This document shows positions 62,797 through 64,000 of a DNA stretch of 64,000 bases, piece after piece. The notes under the pieces were generated by a model that was not told where the DNA came from, ran no database searches, and was given only the letters and a program-made list of their open reading frames with translations. The position numbers and the translations under genes are program-made. This DNA is from Paucibacter sp. PLA-PC-4. Lineage in GTDB: Bacteria; Pseudomonadota; Gammaproteobacteria; Burkholderiales; Burkholderiaceae_C. The stretch is taken from assembly GCF_026241155.1 (NCBI RefSeq), contig NZ_JAPFGP010000013.1, positions 124,001 through 188,000 on the forward strand. Reading direction: 5' to 3'. How positions within the stretch are numbered: position 1 is the first letter of the stretch; the number at the start of each line of letters is the position of its first letter.

Positions 62797-63513
62797 TCAG
62801 CGGGTAGCCTGGCGACGGCGGATCGCGCCGATCCCCACGAGGCCGAGGGCCATCAGGCCCCAGGTGGCAGGCTCAGGCACTGCCGTGACGTTCAGGTTGT
62901 CCAGAGCAAATTGGGCCTGGCGGCTGCCGTCGGCCACGCAATCGCCGGCAAGATCGATCAGGCAGGTCGAGATGTTCAGCTCGGTGAAATTCAGCGTCGC
63001 GAAGGCACCCAGCGAGGCAAAGCTCGAGAAGTGGTAGCGGTTGTCCTCGCCCTGACCGGGCAACAGGAAGCTGGTTTGATAGGACTGGCCGCCGGAGACA
63101 CCGCTCAGCACGATGCGGGCGAACTCGACGTCACCAGTGGAGGCCACCACGGGCGCTACAAAGGAGGCATCAAAGCTGCTCAGCTTGAAAGCCAGGCCCG
63201 TGCCATGGCTGATGGCCAGCGCGCCGTCATTCAGGCCAAGGTAATAGTTGCCGGTGGCGCCTAGTGGGCAGTCTGCGACCATGCAGCTGTCGGGAAAACC
63301 GATCGCGCCGGCAGCCCCTTGGCCGAAAGGATCCAGTGCCGTCAGCGTGAAGCCATGGTGGCTGAAGGACTCATCCCCTGCAAAGATTGACGAGACCAGG
63401 TTGTCGATCTCCGGGCCGTCGAAGTCGATCACCGCAGCCTGCGCGGACGACATGGCTGCGCAAGCGGCGAGCACCGCCGAGACCAGCGCCTTGCTGACAA
63501 ATTTCTTCTGCAT
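62797..63513 (-). CDS. PEP-CTERM sorting domain protein C (QFxxD type)
   Basis: 238 residues from the ATG at 63513. Signal peptide ending SSAQAAV, a central beta-rich domain with AVIDFDGPEIDNLV and CMVADCPLG, then QFALDNLNVTAVPEPATWGL: the Q-F-x-x-D element directly before the PEP motif, a hydrophobic helix and a RRRQATR tail. This is the pattern of a known PEP-CTERM subfamily. Exported and processed by an exosortase encoded elsewhere. It shares strand and 46-bp spacing with the S8 protease gene, so they may be cotranscribed. Confidence 0.9.
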   Translation of the reverse strand: MQKKFVSKALVSAVLAACAAMSSAQAAVIDFDGPEIDNLVSSIFAGDESFSHHGFTLTALDPFGQGAAGAIGFPDSCMVADCPLGATGNYYLGLNDGALAISHGTGLAFKLSSFDASFVAPVVASTGDVEFARIVLSGVSGGQSYQTSFLLPGQGEDNRYHFSSFASLGAFATLNFTELNISTCLIDLAGDCVADGSRQAQFALDNLNVTAVPEPATWGLMALGLVGIGAIRRRQATR

Positions 63514-63784
63514 CGAAAACCTCACTCCTGTGACCAATGATGATGGTGTTGTTTCGCACCGCGGTGTGGCATATAGCGAGGCCCCGGCGGTACCAGGGCT
63601 CGCACAGTCGATCTGATCGCATGTGCCGTTCAACACCGAGTGCGGCAATCCACCATCCTCTGTGTTGAGTAGTGGATTCTGGCCGTGACAAATTCACTTG
63701 AAATCCCCACTTGCCCACCCCCGCAGGCTAGGGGGAGGCGGGTTTTCACGGAGCTGTCATGAAGTCCCGGGCGGGACGGATCGG

Positions 63785-64000
63785 TTATAGCGGCGCACTC
63801 GCCGCCGAGGCGGCAGGGTCAGGTTTTGCCGCGCCCTCGGCCGCAGCGGCGCTGAACAACCAATCGCTGGCGCGGGAGGCTTCCTCGCCATCGGGGTTGA
63901 TGCGCCGCAGAAGCGTCTGTTCGGCGCGACTGTGCACTGCGTGGAAACCCTGAGGATCGGTCGGTGCCGGCACCAGAACCCAATCCGGTTTGCCAGTCAT
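63785..64000 (-). CDS. Short ORF of unknown function at the right edge
   Basis: 71 codons from an ATG at the last base of the window, so the true start may lie outside. The sequence (MTGKPDWVLVPAPTDPQG..., ending AAKPDPAASAASAPL) has no signal peptide or membrane helix and an Ala/Ser/Pro-rich tail. No family recognised. The 271-bp gap before it (63514-63784) holds the PEP-CTERM C promoter region and a G/C-rich imperfect hairpin near 63710-63750. Confidence 0.4.
   Translation of the reverse strand: MTGKPDWVLVPAPTDPQGFHAVHSRAEQTLLRRINPDGEEASRASDWLFSAAAAEGAAKPDPAASAASAPL

Noticed and set aside
63705-63752. C/G-rich hairpin ending in TTTT as a plus-strand terminator
   Set aside because: Stem is interrupted and no plus-strand gene ends there; it may be a chance structure.
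1-64000. CRISPR array, prophage, transposon, tRNA or rRNA genes
   Set aside because: No regularly spaced repeats, integrase or transposase frames, or recognisable tRNA/rRNA sequence were seen by reading; a tRNAscan/Infernal run would settle this.

Overview
The window is a 64 kb piece of a GC-rich chromosome from an aerobic Gram-negative bacterium, most likely a betaproteobacterium of the order Burkholderiales (Roseateles/Pelomonas/Rubrivivax-like). Pointers are the dense coding on both strands, the gene order argS-SPOR protein-dsbA and lptA-lptB-rpoN, a FadD of the usual Burkholderiales type, malate synthase G, a split PntAA/PntAB/PntB, several PEP-CTERM secreted proteins and four TonB-dependent receptors. 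The assignment is by family and gene order only. No rRNA, tRNA, insertion sequence, prophage or CRISPR array was seen.

Layout. 1-1.8 kb: a secreted S53 (sedolisin) peptidase cut by the left edge and preceded by a clear class I cyclic-di-GMP riboswitch. 1.8-5.7 kb: a LytS/LytTR-type two-component pair, then a class II glutamine amidotransferase with a geranylgeranyl-reductase-type flavoprotein. 5.7-17.2 kb: three large TonB-dependent receptors, each with its own leader hairpin and terminator, with malate synthase G between the second and third; a LysR regulator is divergent from the third. 18.6-26.9 kb: PsiF repeat protein, a Ser/Thr kinase fused to a cyclic-nucleotide-binding domain, then argS, a SPOR protein, dsbA, lptA, lptB and rpoN. 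27-36 kb: a membrane GGDEF-EAL protein, a THUMP rRNA methyltransferase, a PEP-CTERM protein, a hydrolase-LuxR fusion, rsmE and fadD. 36.2-39.1 kb: the pnt transhydrogenase operon. 39.3-45.3 kb: a nudJ-like gene and mnmA flanking an opposite-strand block (acyltransferase, acyl carrier protein, PEP-CTERM protein, GH10-like hydrolase). 45.3-52.6 kb: a NarL-type two-component system, a GFA protein, a CAP protein and a four-gene adaptor/ABC exporter operon. 52.6-54.6 kb: an AraC regulator and a degenerate GGDEF membrane protein. 54.8-59.4 kb: a TonB receptor coupled to a beta-propeller phytase, plus a small lipoprotein. 59.5-64 kb: a large S8 protease, a PEP-CTERM protein and a short unknown ORF.

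The window reads as housekeeping (translation, LPS transport, redox, fatty acid activation) interleaved with polymer scavenging and cell-surface functions: extracellular peptidases, phytase, TonB uptake and PEP-CTERM proteins. Cyclic-di-GMP recurs: a riboswitch over the S53 peptidase, an apparently active GGDEF-EAL enzyme and a degenerate GGDEF protein. A second recurrent signal is a -10-like hexamer placed 6-7 nt before the ATG of at least seven genes, which suggests frequent leaderless transcription.
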